From Methylobacillus caricis (GTDB taxonomy: Bacteria > Pseudomonadota > Gammaproteobacteria > Burkholderiales > Methylophilaceae): a stretch of DNA of 64,000 nt. Shown in pieces: positions 45,648-55,318 of this stretch. Under the pieces are notes generated by a model, which worked only from the letters and a program-made list of their open reading frames with translations, did no database searches and was not told where the DNA came from. Position numbers and translations under genes: made by a program. Within the stretch, counting starts at the first letter, position 1; the number at the start of each line of letters is the position of its first letter. The DNA lies in NCBI RefSeq assembly GCF_020532705.1, contig NZ_JAJAVD010000001.1, forward strand, positions 1,550,001 through 1,614,000, written 5' to 3'.

Positions 45648-46157
45648 ATGCCCAACCGCGTTGCAATACTCTTTTTATTCGCCCTATTGGCCACATCCCT
45701 GCCTGTGCTTGCCATTGACCAGATCAAGCCAGGCCAGTGGGAAACCGCTATCAAAGTACAAATGCAGGGGCTGCCCGCTATTGCACCGGAGCAATTGGAA
45801 CAATTGAGGCAATTCGGAATTGAATTGCCGGTAGGAGGCAATGCGATTATCACCCAGCAGTGCATCACGCCAGAGCAGGCAAAACTCAAACAGCCACTGC
45901 TGCCGCAGACTGAAGATGGATGCAGCGTGCGCAATTACAACCACAGCGGTAACAAGGTAACGGGGGACGTATCCTGCAATGGAACAATCAAGGGGAGTGG
46001 CAAGTTTGATATGACGCTGCTGAGTGACAGCGCTTTCCAGGGTAATCTTTCCATGCAGGGCACGGCCCAGGGCCTGCCGGTCAACCAGAATTCAGAAATC
46101 AGCGGCAAATGGGTCAAGACGGCCTGTGATGCCGATATTCCAAGCTACCAACCATAA
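45648..46157 (+). CDS. DUF3617 family exported protein
   Basis: A 169-residue protein with signal peptide (ILFLFALLATSLPVLA) and the DUF3617 pattern: IKPGQWETAIKVQM near the mature N-terminus, QQCITPEQA in the middle and two conserved Cys positions (DGCSVRNYNHSGNKVTGDVSCNG). Function unknown; probably periplasmic. The start at 45648 gives a proper signal peptide; the frame is open to 45609. rsuA begins five bases after its stop. Confidence 0.87.
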   Translation: MPNRVAILFLFALLATSLPVLAIDQIKPGQWETAIKVQMQGLPAIAPEQLEQLRQFGIELPVGGNAIITQQCITPEQAKLKQPLLPQTEDGCSVRNYNHSGNKVTGDVSCNGTIKGSGKFDMTLLSDSAFQGNLSMQGTAQGLPVNQNSEISGKWVKTACDADIPSYQP

Positions 46158-46162
46158 CCTAT

Positions 46163-46879
46163 ATGCAACTTGAACGTATCCTACACTCCCAGGGCTTCGG
46201 CTCCCGTAAAATCTGCCGCAGCCTGATCCGCCACGGCCTCGTCTCGGTCAATGGCGAGGTATGCGACCAGCCTTTTGACGAATTTGAAACGGAAAATCTG
46301 CAATTCAGCGTGCGCGGCGAGGATTGGCAATTCCGCATACAAGCCTACCTGATGCTGCACAAGCCTGCGCATTACGAGTGCTCGCATAAGCCACAGCATC
46401 ATCCCAGCATTTTCAGCCTGCTTCCTCCAGCCTTGCTGGAGCGTGGAGTGCAATGCATTGGGCGTTTGGATGAGGACACCACGGGCCTCCTGATGCTGTC
46501 TGATGACGGGCAATTCATCCACCGCATGAGTTCGCCAAAATGGAAAGTGCCTAAGATCTATGAAGTCACCACCAAGCACGCGATTGATGATGAACAGGTC
46601 AAGACACTCCTGAGCGGGGTGCAGTTGCTAGATGAGCCTGCACCAATTGCTGCTCTGGCGTGTGAAGTCATCAGTACTAACGTGCTGCACCTGACACTGG
46701 CCGAAGGCAAATACCATCAGGTGAAGCGCATGCTGGCGGCGGTGAGCAACCGCGTGGAAGCCTTGAAGCGTATCCGCATTGGTCAGCTGGAATTGCCGGA
46801 AGACCTGGCACCGGGTGAATGGCGTTGGCTGGATTCAGTCATGCTGGAGCGAATTGCCCCCACACGAAATAATTCTTAA
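46163..46879 (+). CDS. rsuA: 16S rRNA pseudouridine-516 synthase RsuA
   Basis: RNA pseudouridine synthase of the RsuA/RluB family. The 238 residues have an S4 domain at the N-terminus (MQLERILHSQGFGSRKICRSLIRHGLVSVNG), the catalytic motif GRLDEDTTGLLMLSDDG with the active Asp (~92-97), and KYHQVKRMLAAVSNRVEALKRIRIGQL at the C-terminus. RsuA is the best match because the S4 domain is followed by the short RsuA-type core. Confidence 0.92.
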   Translation: MQLERILHSQGFGSRKICRSLIRHGLVSVNGEVCDQPFDEFETENLQFSVRGEDWQFRIQAYLMLHKPAHYECSHKPQHHPSIFSLLPPALLERGVQCIGRLDEDTTGLLMLSDDGQFIHRMSSPKWKVPKIYEVTTKHAIDDEQVKTLLSGVQLLDEPAPIAALACEVISTNVLHLTLAEGKYHQVKRMLAAVSNRVEALKRIRIGQLELPEDLAPGEWRWLDSVMLERIAPTRNNS

Positions 46880-46902
46880 CATCACGCCAAGGCTTTTTAC
46901 CG

Positions 46903-46941
46903 TATAATTCCCAATCCCTGCGTCAATTCCAATCGGCGCAG
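46903..46941 (+). promoter_or_regulatory. Promoter -10 and hairpin in the rhlE leader
   Basis: TATAAT at 46903-46908 is a perfect -10, about 137 bases before the rhlE start, so the mRNA has a long leader. CTGCG (46918-46922) and CGCAG (46937-46941) can pair near its 5' end. Long leaders are used for cold or autogenous control of DEAD-box helicase genes; no -35 at standard spacing is seen. Confidence 0.4.
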
Positions 46942-47044
46942 CGGTCTATCTACTTTTGTTTCCCCTTGCCGTCAGCCTTGATTGGAGTTATGTCATCACG
47001 TAACAGGCCGACCCAAAAATCCTTGAATATACTGGAGTTTTAGT

Positions 47045-48616
47045 TTGTCTTCTGAAGTGATCACTACCCAATCGAATATCCAATTTTCCGACCTTGGCCT
47101 GGCCGAACCTATACTGCGTGCGATTGTAGACGCTGGCTATACTCACCCAACGCCCATACAGGCCCAGGCTATTCCGCTTGTGCTGAGCGGTGGCGACCTG
47201 ATGGCAGGCGCACAGACAGGCACCGGCAAAACGGCAGGGTTTACCTTGCCCTTGCTGCACCTGCTGCAAAAGGAAAATATCAAGAACAAGCCTGGCCAGC
47301 CTCGCTGCCTGATTCTGACGCCTACGCGCGAGCTGGCGGCACAAGTTGAAGAATCTGTGCAGACTTATGGCAAACATCTCAAGCTCAGCTCCATGGTGAT
47401 GTTTGGAGGCGTGGGCATCAACCCACAAATCGAGCGCCTGAAAAAGCCCCTGGATATCCTGGTGGCTACCCCTGGACGCCTGCTGGACCACGCAACACAA
47501 AAAACGATTGACCTCTCCGCGATTGAGATCCTGGTGCTGGATGAAGCTGACCGCATGCTCGATATGGGCTTTATCCGTGACATCAAGCGTGTGCTCGCCC
47601 TGCTGCCCAAGAAGCGCCAAAATCTGTTGTTCTCTGCCACCTTCGCTGACGAGATCAAAGAGCTGGCCGACAGCCTGCTGCACAACCCTGGCTTTGTTGA
47701 AGTAGCGCGCCGCAACACTGCATCTGAACTGGTCGAACAAACTGTACACCTGGTCAGCCAGAGCCATAAGCGTGAATTCATGGCCCACCTGATCCGCAAG
47801 CACGAGTGGAAACAAGTGCTGATCTTTACCCGCACCAAGCATGGCGCCAACCGACTGGCCGAGAAACTGAGCAAGGATGGCATTGCCGCCGCAGCCATCC
47901 ATGGCAACAAAAGCCAGTCAGCACGCACCAAGGCGCTGGCGGAATTCAAGGACGGCACATTGCCTGTCCTGGTGGCGACTGATATTGCCGCACGTGGCCT
48001 GGATATTGACCAATTGCCGCAAGTGGTCAACTTTGAGTTGCCCAACGTTCCTGAGGATTACGTACACCGCATAGGCCGTACTGGCCGTGCTGGCTGCACA
48101 GGCGCTGCAGTGTCATTGGTGGATACCGAAGAGCTGAAATTGCTCAAGGGCATAGAGCGCCTGATCAAGCGTGAAATTCCACGTGTTGAGGTCGAAGGCT
48201 TTGTACCAGTGGAAAAACCCTCCACTGAAACCCGCCCGCCACGCCCACCTCGTCCTGCCCAGAAAACCAGCCCGCAACAAAAAAATGGCCAGGGCCCTAG
48301 AGAAAATCAAGGCGGAAGAAACGGCCAGGCTGGAAGAAATGGAACGGCTGAAGCCAATCGCGAACCACGCCAGGGCCGGAGCCCGAACCGCCAAGGCCAA
48401 CAGCCCAGGCATCAGGATAATCGCAACAACAAGAATACTCCGCAGGACAGCCAGGATAACCGGGCCAAGAAAAAACAAACTGAAGAACAATTCCTGTCTG
48501 AAGCGGCCCGCCATCAAGCCATGCCGCAAGTAGGCCTGTTTGTACCGCCGCAGCCGCCAAAACGCCAGTTCAACCCAAACAACCAGGGCACCAAGCCTAA
48601 CCGCGGTCGTCGTTAA
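47045..48616 (+). CDS. rhlE: DEAD-box ATP-dependent RNA helicase, RhlE type
   Basis: RNA helicase for ribosome assembly or mRNA turnover. The 523 residues begin with the Q motif ([26 protein letters not shown]), then [19 protein letters not shown], the DEAD box [16 protein letters not shown], and the C-terminal helicase core with [10 protein letters not shown] and [10 protein letters not shown]. The last ~130 residues are a basic low-complexity tail rich in Gly, Arg, Gln and Asn that binds RNA. The start is TTG at 47045, with GGAG about eight bases upstream. Confidence 0.94.
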   Translation: MSSEVITTQSNIQFSDLGLAEPILRAIVDAGYTHPTPIQAQAIPLVLSGGDLMAGAQTGTGKTAGFTLPLLHLLQKENIKNKPGQPRCLILTPTRELAAQVEESVQTYGKHLKLSSMVMFGGVGINPQIERLKKPLDILVATPGRLLDHATQKTIDLSAIEILVLDEADRMLDMGFIRDIKRVLALLPKKRQNLLFSATFADEIKELADSLLHNPGFVEVARRNTASELVEQTVHLVSQSHKREFMAHLIRKHEWKQVLIFTRTKHGANRLAEKLSKDGIAAAAIHGNKSQSARTKALAEFKDGTLPVLVATDIAARGLDIDQLPQVVNFELPNVPEDYVHRIGRTGRAGCTGAAVSLVDTEELKLLKGIERLIKREIPRVEVEGFVPVEKPSTETRPPRPPRPAQKTSPQQKNGQGPRENQGGRNGQAGRNGTAEANREPRQGRSPNRQGQQPRHQDNRNNKNTPQDSQDNRAKKKQTEEQFLSEAARHQAMPQVGLFVPPQPPKRQFNPNNQGTKPNRGRR

Positions 48617-48628
48617 TACGGGCTGCAC

Positions 48629-50461
48629 ATGGCAGCAATTACTGCACAGACAGTACTGCAGGAGACCTTCGGCTATAGTGCCTTCCGGGGCCAGCAACAG
48701 GCGGTCGTCGAGCATGTAGCCGCCGGCGGGGATGCCTTGGTATTGATGCCGACTGGCGGCGGCAAGTCATTGTGTTACCAGATTCCTGCATTACTGCGCA
48801 ATGGCATAGGCATTGTAGTTTCGCCGCTGATCGCCTTGATGCAGGACCAAGTAGACGCCTTGCGCCAACAGGGCGTCCGCGCTGCCTTCCTCAACTCCAG
48901 CCTGGATCCAGAGACCTCCCGCAGCATTTATCATGCACTGGTGCGTGGCGAGCTGGATATGCTCTACATTGCTCCCGAGCGCCTCATGGCGCCAGGCTTT
49001 ATCAGCACGCTGGAACAAGTGCAACAGCGCTTTGGCATTGCGCTTTTTGCCATTGATGAAGCGCATTGCGTTTCACAGTGGGGCCATGATTTCCGCCCGG
49101 AATATCGCCAGCTCACAGTGCTGCATGAACAGTTTCCCAATGTGCCGCGTATTGCCCTTACCGCCACCGCCGATACGCCAACCCGCAATGAGATAGTCGA
49201 GCGACTGGGGCTTGAACAGGCAGAGCAGTTCGTTTCCAGTTTTGACCGCCCCAATATCCGCTACCATGTGGCCCTCAAGGACAATGCACGCAAACAGTTG
49301 CAGGCCTTTCTTGAAACAGAGCATGCCAACGATGCCGGGATTGTCTATTGTCTTTCCAGGCGCAAAGTGGAAGAAACCGCCGCGTGGCTCAAGGAAAAAG
49401 GCTGGGATGCCCTGCCTTACCATGCGGGGCTGGATGCTGGCATACGGCAAGCCAACCAGCAACGTTTCCTGCGTGAGGAAGGCATCGTCATGGTAGCCAC
49501 AGTGGCTTTCGGCATGGGGATAGACAAACCCAACGTCCGCTTTGTCGCACATCTGGATTTGCCAAAGAGCATGGAAGGCTATTACCAGGAAACCGGGCGT
49601 GCAGGACGTGACGGGCTGCAAGCCAACGCCTGGATGGTGTATGGCCTGGGCGATGTGGTAAGCATGCGCCAACTGCTTGATGGTGGTGATACCCCCGATG
49701 AGCGCAAGCGCCTGGAACGGCAGAAGCTGGATGCCCTGCTCGGCTATTGTGAATCGACAGGATGCCGCCACCAGGCCATATTGCGCTATTTTGGCGAACA
49801 GCACCCCGGCAATTGCGGGCAATGCGACAACTGCCTGAATCCGGTTGACACATGGGACGGTACCGAAGCAGCCCGCATGGCGCTGTCCTGCGCTTACCGC
49901 ACCGGCCAACGTTTTGGCGCAGGCCACCTGATAGACGTGTTGCTGGGGAAATCTTCCGCCCAGGTGGAGCGGTTCAACCACAAATCGCTTTCCACTTTCG
50001 GTATTGGCAAACAACTGAGCCAGACACAGTGGAGCAGCGTATTCCGCCAGTTGGTGGCTGCAGGCCTGCTGGAAACAGAGATGGAAGCATTTGGCGGCCT
50101 CAAGCTGACTGAAGAGGCACGGCCGCTGTTGCGCGGAGAAACAGAGATCTGGCTACGGCGCGACGCCGAGGTGAACAAGATCAGCAAGGCTGAACGTGCC
50201 ACCCGGAGCCGTGAGGCGTATGCTGGCGTGAATGATGATCCGCTCTGGCTTGCGCTCAAGGCAAAACGGCTGGAATTGGCCCGTGAACAGGAAGTACCAC
50301 CCTATGTCATCTTCCACGATAGCACCCTGCTGGAAATCATGAACCAGCAGCCGGCCACGCTAACGGAAATGGGCCGCATCAGCGGTGTAGGCCAAGCCAA
50401 GCTGGCCCGTTATGGAGATGCGTTCCTCAAGGTATTGGAAGACCATGCGAATGGAATATAG
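48629..50461 (+). CDS. recQ: ATP-dependent DNA helicase RecQ
   Basis: 3'-5' DNA helicase for recombination and fork repair. The 610 residues show motif 0 ([14 protein letters not shown]), Walker [16 protein letters not shown] ([20 protein letters not shown]), [21 protein letters not shown] and [10 protein letters not shown]. The RecQ-C zinc cluster is present ([17 protein letters not shown]...NCGQCDNC) and an HRDC domain ends the protein (~530-610). It starts 12 bases after rhlE. Confidence 0.96.
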   Translation: MAAITAQTVLQETFGYSAFRGQQQAVVEHVAAGGDALVLMPTGGGKSLCYQIPALLRNGIGIVVSPLIALMQDQVDALRQQGVRAAFLNSSLDPETSRSIYHALVRGELDMLYIAPERLMAPGFISTLEQVQQRFGIALFAIDEAHCVSQWGHDFRPEYRQLTVLHEQFPNVPRIALTATADTPTRNEIVERLGLEQAEQFVSSFDRPNIRYHVALKDNARKQLQAFLETEHANDAGIVYCLSRRKVEETAAWLKEKGWDALPYHAGLDAGIRQANQQRFLREEGIVMVATVAFGMGIDKPNVRFVAHLDLPKSMEGYYQETGRAGRDGLQANAWMVYGLGDVVSMRQLLDGGDTPDERKRLERQKLDALLGYCESTGCRHQAILRYFGEQHPGNCGQCDNCLNPVDTWDGTEAARMALSCAYRTGQRFGAGHLIDVLLGKSSAQVERFNHKSLSTFGIGKQLSQTQWSSVFRQLVAAGLLETEMEAFGGLKLTEEARPLLRGETEIWLRRDAEVNKISKAERATRSREAYAGVNDDPLWLALKAKRLELAREQEVPPYVIFHDSTLLEIMNQQPATLTEMGRISGVGQAKLARYGDAFLKVLEDHANGI

Positions 50462-50476
50462 ACTCAGGAGAGCATC

Positions 50477-50923
50477 ATGCAGATTTGGGTAGATGCAGAC
50501 GCCTGTCCGGTAGCCATCAAGGAAATCCTGTTCCGCGCCGCGGAACGTACCGGCATCATGGTGACGCTGGTCGCCAACAAATTACTGCGTGTTCCGCCCT
50601 CTCCCCACATTCGCGCATTGCAGGTACCAGGCGGGTTTGACGTAGCAGACCAGGAAATTGTGCAAAAGCTGGAATCTGGCGACCTCGTTATTACAGCCGA
50701 TATCCCCCTGGCTGCCGAGGTGATTGCCAAGGGCGGCCATGCGCTCAACCCGCGCGGGGAAATGTATGACAAAGGCAGCATAGGGGAGCGTCTGGCCATG
50801 CGCCACTTCATGGAAGATCTTCGCAGCAGTGGCGTAGAACTTGGCGGCCCCTCCTCGTTCAGCCAATCTGACCGTCAGGCATTTGCGGCCGCACTTGATC
50901 GTTTTATCGCGCGTCAACCTTGA
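50477..50923 (+). CDS. YaiI/YqxD family protein (UPF0178)
   Basis: A 148-residue protein of the UPF0178 family; function unknown, related in fold to PIN-like nucleases. Signatures are [25 protein letters not shown] at the N-terminus and [30 protein letters not shown] in the middle. AGGAGAG lies upstream of the ATG. Its stop overlaps the open frame of the lipocalin gene. Confidence 0.93.
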   Translation: MQIWVDADACPVAIKEILFRAAERTGIMVTLVANKLLRVPPSPHIRALQVPGGFDVADQEIVQKLESGDLVITADIPLAAEVIAKGGHALNPRGEMYDKGSIGERLAMRHFMEDLRSSGVELGGPSSFSQSDRQAFAAALDRFIARQP

Positions 50924-50952
50924 ACCACTCCCTGAAAAGCATTTTGGAAAAC

Positions 50953-51525
50953 ATGATTATGAAGCATGCATGGCTACTCGTTTTATCCCTTGCGCTAGCT
51001 GCCTGTAACGGCACCAGTACTCCCAAAGGCATTCAGCCCGTCAGTGACTTCAAACCGGATCAATACCTGGGTCTATGGTATGAAATAGCCAGGCTGGATC
51101 ACTCCTTCGAGCGTGGGCTGGAACAAGTCACAGCCACCTACAGCAAAGCCGACGATGGCAGTATCAAGGTAATCAACCGTGGCTATAACACCAAGAAAAT
51201 GCAGTGGAATGAAGCAGAAGGCAAAGCTTACTTCGTCAATACGCCCGACATAGGCAAACTCAAGGTCTCGTTCTTCGGCCCGTTCTATGGGGCTTACAAT
51301 ATTTTTGTGCTGGATAAGGTGAATTACAATTTTGCCATGGTGGCCGGCCCTGACCGCGATTACCTGTGGATACTTTCACGCACGCCACAGCTATCATTCC
51401 CGGTCAAGGCAGAGCTGGTGTCACGCGCACAGGCCTTGGGCTTTGATACCAGCAAGCTGATCTATGTCAATCATGACGCAATGGAATCAATAAAAATCCC
51501 GCATGGTTCAACCATGCGGGATTGA
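50953..51525 (+). CDS. blc: Outer-membrane lipocalin (Blc family)
   Basis: Lipoprotein of the bacterial lipocalin family, thought to carry membrane lipids under stress. The protein starts with a lipoprotein signal (LLVLSLALAAC, lipobox LAAC) and has the lipocalin GxW region YLGLWYEIARLDHSFERGLEQVTATY and later VAGPDRDYLWILSRTP. An ATG at 50953 or 50959 gives a normal signal; the frame is open to GTG/TTG-type starts from 50920. Its last ten codons also form the terminator hairpin of the gene on the opposite strand. Confidence 0.93.
   Translation: MIMKHAWLLVLSLALAACNGTSTPKGIQPVSDFKPDQYLGLWYEIARLDHSFERGLEQVTATYSKADDGSIKVINRGYNTKKMQWNEAEGKAYFVNTPDIGKLKVSFFGPFYGAYNIFVLDKVNYNFAMVAGPDRDYLWILSRTPQLSFPVKAELVSRAQALGFDTSKLIYVNHDAMESIKIPHGSTMRD
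51495..51523 (-). terminator. Terminator of the EF-hand/BON gene inside the blc coding end
   Basis: AATCCCGCATGGTT and AACCATGCGGGATT are perfect 14-base arms around a single base (effective loop three to five). On minus the stem is followed by TTTTTA, a proper termination signal for the leftward gene; on plus no T-run follows. It is part of the lipocalin coding sequence (codons KIPHGSTMRD). Confidence 0.75.
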
Positions 51526-51548
51526 GCTGTAACTCGTCTCCAGAGTGA

Positions 51549-52064
51549 TTAACTCTTGACGATCAGGTTGTTCTTGACGGATTTAACTCCTTCAATCGAC
51601 TTGGCAATTTCACCCGCCCTCGTCACTTGTGCCTTGTTGTTCACAAAACCGCTCAACTGGACCACGCCCTTGAAGGTTTCAACACTGACCTGCAAACCAC
51701 TGAATCCCTCTTCCTTGAGGATGCTGGCCTTCACCTTGGTAGTGATGGTGCTGTCATCCACGACACGCCCAACTTCTTTTTTCTGCTGGGCTGACTTGTA
51801 ATCGGAATATTCGGCCTGAGTCAGCTTGCCATCCTTGTTCTTGTCAGCCGCATTGAAACGCTGCTTGCTATAGAAACTGTCCTTGCCGGCCTCGGTATAA
51901 TCCAAATGGCCATCACCATTGGTATCCAATTCATTGAACTGCTTGACATCAGGACTTTGGCTAGCCTCATCAGAAATGGATACTGCCATCGCCTGGGCTG
52001 CAGAAAGGCTTAAGGCAAACACCGAAAGCAAAGCCAGGGATTTTATCTCTTTAGTTTTACGCAT
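51549..52064 (-). CDS. Exported EF-hand and BON domain protein
   Basis: A 171-residue protein with a signal peptide (LALLSVFALSLSAAQAMA), two EF-hand calcium loops (DTNGDGHLDYTE ~46-57 and DKNKDGKLTQAE ~74-85) and a C-terminal BON domain (~100-171: VDDSTITTKVKASILKEEGFSGLQVSVETFKGVVQLSGFV). BON domains occur in OsmY-type periplasmic stress proteins and may bind lipid. The start at 52064 has GGAGGA upstream. The domain pair suggests calcium-dependent envelope binding, which is inference. Confidence 0.87.
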   Translation of the reverse strand: MRKTKEIKSLALLSVFALSLSAAQAMAVSISDEASQSPDVKQFNELDTNGDGHLDYTEAGKDSFYSKQRFNAADKNKDGKLTQAEYSDYKSAQQKKEVGRVVDDSTITTKVKASILKEEGFSGLQVSVETFKGVVQLSGFVNNKAQVTRAGEIAKSIEGVKSVKNNLIVKS

Positions 52065-52311
52065 TATGAAAGTCCTCCGTGATGTTGATTGAAATGCTAA
52101 TAACATCCTACATGCGTAAGTAAATATCCTGCGTCATCTCCTCTCTGGTTATGCTGTCAGATAACGCTGACTAGGAACGGCATTTCCATAACGCTGTCAT
52201 CGTGAGCTGATCCTCTGGATTTTTAAATGCAGTTTGGGTTAAAGTCGCGGGCTTTTCTTCCGATATGCATTCAGCTTGGCAAATTCAAGTCACTCAATAA
52301 AAAGGTTTTGC

Positions 52312-53004
52312 ATGAAATTTCCCCTTTCCCCAGCTGTATTACTTCTCTCCATGACGGCGTTATTGCCGTTGCAAGCTCATGCTGAAACAGAGGAGGATGG
52401 CCGGCTCTGGCTGAACCTGACCATGGAAGGCAATTTATCAGCAGAGCACAAACTGGGTTGGTATATGGAGTTGCAGCCACGCTGGAAGGATGAAGCCAAT
52501 CACTTTGACCAAAGCCTTATCCGTCCGGCGATCAATTACAAGCTGTCAGACAGGGCCAGTGTCTGGCTGGGTTACGCTGATGTACGCACTAACCTTGCCA
52601 AAGGTACCTCGCATGAACAACGCTGGTGGCAGCAATTCTTGTATACCTTTCCGGTTACTGCCTATGGAATCACCCTGACAAGCCGCACGCGGCTGGAACA
52701 AAGAAACCTGGACCTGGGTGATGACACTGGCTATCGGGTCAGGCAACTGCTGCGTGCGAGTAGGAAGCTGGAATCCAACCCATCTGTCAGCCTGCTGTTG
52801 TGGAATGAGTTATTCGTGAATGCCAACCATACGGATTGGGGTGCGCGCAGCGGTTTTGACCAGAATCGGGCATTTGCCGGGATTGCCTGGCAGGCACAAT
52901 CAAATGCGCGGCTGGAAGTAGGCTATATCAACCAGTTCATCCGCGGCCAGAGCACGGACCGCATGAACCATATCCTGTCGACTTCATTGTTTATCCGCTT
53001 CTAG
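52312..53004 (+). CDS. DUF2490 family outer-membrane protein
   Basis: A 230-residue protein with a signal peptide (LLLSMTALLPLQAHA) and the DUF2490 pattern of alternating strands (WLNLTMEGNLSAEHKLGWYMELQPRWKDE...; FDQSLIRPAINYKLSDRASVWLGYAD; QRWWQQFLYTFP). It ends in Phe (STSLFIRF), the C-terminal outer-membrane signature. A small beta-barrel of unknown function. The start at 52312 gives a clean signal; the frame is open to 52276. Confidence 0.88.
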   Translation: MKFPLSPAVLLLSMTALLPLQAHAETEEDGRLWLNLTMEGNLSAEHKLGWYMELQPRWKDEANHFDQSLIRPAINYKLSDRASVWLGYADVRTNLAKGTSHEQRWWQQFLYTFPVTAYGITLTSRTRLEQRNLDLGDDTGYRVRQLLRASRKLESNPSVSLLLWNELFVNANHTDWGARSGFDQNRAFAGIAWQAQSNARLEVGYINQFIRGQSTDRMNHILSTSLFIRF

Positions 53005-53010
53005 GACAGC

Positions 53011-54426
53011 CTATACGACCTTCACGTGCATAGGCACGATCGCCAGCAAGCGCACGCCCTGGCCGGGCTTACTGCTAAGCTCTATCCGGCCGCCAATGGC
53101 CATAATGCGATTACGCATGCCCGCCAAACCATGCGTAGTCTCATGCTCAGCATCTACCGTCATGCCAACCCCATTATCTTCAATTTCAAGCTTGAGGTAA
53201 TCAAGTGCCACCACTATATGCACAGCCACTTTGGTGGCATGTGCATATTTACTGGCGTTATTCAGGGTCTCCTGTACCACACGGTAGGCAATGAGGTTTA
53301 TAGGTTCATTCAATTCGGTTGATTCATCGGGCAGGATCACATCCATCTCCCACTGATTACGCTCGGCCATGTCATCAATCAATGAGCGTAGTGCGGGCCA
53401 GAATCCAAAAGTCGAAATCATGGATGGATGCAGGTTCTGCACCACCTGCCGCTTGAACTGAATGCCCTGATCCAGATAGCGCATGGTCTTGGACAGTTTT
53501 TCGGTGATATCCGGGTCAGTCTCCTTGAGCTTGCGCATTGTCCAGGAGATATCCATCTTGGTTGCAGTCAATATGGATCCAAGTTCATCGTGCAGCTCGC
53601 GTGCCAGTTTTTGCCGCGCCCGCTCCACATCAGCCTGGTAATCCAGAGCCATCGTCTTCAGCATACGGGTACTGGACTTGAGGCGTTCTTCATAGACATC
53701 ACAATCCCGTATCAACTGCTGCCGCAGCAAATCACGGTTAGTCATTTCATGGATCAGTTGGCGGATGACCATGATCACCAGCAGGAGCAGGATGATGGCG
53801 CTGCCGATAATGGCTGTCCGTGCTACTGCCGTGGTAGTACGGCGTTTTGAAATTAGGGTGACTAGTGCCTCATTCTGCTGGTCTAGCAACAGTTGGGAAT
53901 ATTGCATGAACTTGGCCATTTCCAGAATACCCTGATCCAGCTTGACCAATTGCAGGGCTTCGTCCTCCTGTCCAGCCTTGAAGAATGAAAGCGAGAGCCT
54001 CATTTCTGCAGTCTTGGCTTCCAGGCTGGAATTCAATGCAAGCAACCAGCTTTGTTCCTGCTTCCCTTTCATGGTGATCGTTTTACTGGTCACCAGGCCT
54101 TCAATCTTCTTGATATTGCGACGGGCATCCTCCACCGCACGAGTGAAAGCTTCAGAGAATTCGGCCCGGCGGCTCAGCAAGAATCCACGTTGTGCACTCT
54201 CGGCACTGACCAGGCTGTTGCGCAGTTGCTCAAGCACAATGACATTTTTCTCAATCTGCTCAATCTGACGGCTCTGTTTCTCTATGGAAACCACCCAGGC
54301 GTCAGTAAATACTACCGAAAGCAATGCCAGCAGCATCGAAGCGGAAAGTACCGCAATCACCTTGCCGCCCAGGCGATTGACGATTTTTTTACTCCACGTT
54401 TTGATCCAACTGATGTTTTCTTCCAT
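53011..54426 (-). CDS. CHASE3-domain sensor histidine kinase, NarX/DegS family
   Basis: Membrane histidine kinase of 471 residues. TM1 (~20-43, VIAVLSASMLLALLSVVFTDAWVV) and TM2 (~205-228) enclose a periplasmic CHASE3 domain (NVIVLEQLRNSLVSAESAQRGFLLSRRAEF). The HisKA_3 dimerisation region has the phospho-acceptor in ARELHDELGSILTATK (~280), and the ATPase domain has DNGVGM and GLAGMRNRIMAIGG. This kinase class pairs with LuxR-type regulators, and one is encoded on the opposite strand at 55319, two small genes away. The input signal is unknown. Confidence 0.93.
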   Translation of the reverse strand: MEENISWIKTWSKKIVNRLGGKVIAVLSASMLLALLSVVFTDAWVVSIEKQSRQIEQIEKNVIVLEQLRNSLVSAESAQRGFLLSRRAEFSEAFTRAVEDARRNIKKIEGLVTSKTITMKGKQEQSWLLALNSSLEAKTAEMRLSLSFFKAGQEDEALQLVKLDQGILEMAKFMQYSQLLLDQQNEALVTLISKRRTTTAVARTAIIGSAIILLLLVIMVIRQLIHEMTNRDLLRQQLIRDCDVYEERLKSSTRMLKTMALDYQADVERARQKLARELHDELGSILTATKMDISWTMRKLKETDPDITEKLSKTMRYLDQGIQFKRQVVQNLHPSMISTFGFWPALRSLIDDMAERNQWEMDVILPDESTELNEPINLIAYRVVQETLNNASKYAHATKVAVHIVVALDYLKLEIEDNGVGMTVDAEHETTHGLAGMRNRIMAIGGRIELSSKPGQGVRLLAIVPMHVKVV

Positions 54427-54546
54427 TTATCCTGGCCCTGGCTTGTCAGCCTTATCTTACAAGCTATTCAGCGCTTGTCCGCTAATTGTTTAGCTGCTTA
54501 CAGCCTACAGTGTAACCCGTACATTACGCAAATATAGGAGAAGACA

Positions 54547-54711
54547 ATGCTTCATTACACCGTCATATTTTTTGTTATTGCCCTGATTGCAGCATTCTTC
54601 GGATTTAGCGGTATTGCAGCCGGGGCTGCAGAAATTGCCAAGATCCTGTTTTTTGTCTTTCTCGTAATTACCATTATTTCCCTCGTTACCGGCATATTCA
54701 ATTCTAAGTAA
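54547..54711 (+). CDS. DUF1328 small membrane protein (YtjA family)
   Basis: A 54-residue protein of two hydrophobic segments: [20 protein letters not shown] and [21 protein letters not shown], with the family linker [13 protein letters not shown]1328 proteins are stress-induced in several proteobacteria; function unknown. AGGAGAAG lies just upstream of the ATG. It lies between the histidine kinase and the regulator that probably belongs to it. Confidence 0.93.
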   Translation: MLHYTVIFFVIALIAAFFGFSGIAAGAAEIAKILFFVFLVITIISLVTGIFNSK

Positions 54712-54762
54712 GTGCCGATAGATGCGCGGTAACAAGCTTGATTATTAACCATGGAGAACAAT

Positions 54763-55182
54763 ATGTTCAGCATTAATAAAGATTCTGACCTGAAGAAAAA
54801 AGTAGAAGACGTGGCTGAATCCACTCAGGATACCGCCAAGGAAGTGATTGATGAAACCAAGGCGTCTGCGCGCAAGCTCGGCGAAAAAGTGCAACAAAAG
54901 TCACGTGACAGCAAAAAAGAAGCGCTTGCCTTGCTGGAAAGTCTGAAAGACGTGCTGGATCCCGATACACACAGTTCCGCTACCGAAAATATCATCAACC
55001 AGTTATCAGAAAACTTTTCTGAATGGTCGGAATCGCTGGAGCATGAACTCTCTCGCGTCCTGGATACCAGCCGCAAGACCTCCAATAGGTGGTTACGCAA
55101 GCGCTCATTGCTCACGCTTTCACTCGCAGTAGGCGCTGGCATATTGGTAGGTTATGCCCTGAGCGGCAATTCAGACGAATAG
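54763..55182 (+). CDS. DUF883-like membrane-anchored stress protein
   Basis: A 139-residue protein: a long charged amphipathic helix (DLKKKVEDVAESTQDTAKEVIDETKASARKLGEKVQQK) and a C-terminal membrane segment (LLTLSLAVGAGILVGYALSG), the plan of ElaB/YqjD (DUF883) proteins, which tether ribosomes or other partners to the inner membrane. The start at 54763 has GGAG seven bases upstream, within ATGGAGAACAAT. It follows DUF1328 by 51 bases. Confidence 0.78.
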   Translation: MFSINKDSDLKKKVEDVAESTQDTAKEVIDETKASARKLGEKVQQKSRDSKKEALALLESLKDVLDPDTHSSATENIINQLSENFSEWSESLEHELSRVLDTSRKTSNRWLRKRSLLTLSLAVGAGILVGYALSGNSDE

Positions 55183-55318
55183 GATCAGGCCGGGCTTGGA
55201 GTCTGGCCTCTGTTCAAAGAGGTAATGGTTTAAAGGGGGTAATGGCGGGCTTGATGATTTGACCTTGTCGCCGTAGTATCCAAGATGATAAAAATACAAT
55301 TAAGGATGAGTGACCTTC

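Noticed and set aside
46988-47902. Minus-strand frame of 304 residues
   Set aside because: Antisense to the DEAD-box helicase gene; no ribosome site or recognisable domain.
49073-50014. Minus-strand frame of 313 residues
   Set aside because: Antisense to recQ, whose helicase motifs and zinc cluster are intact.
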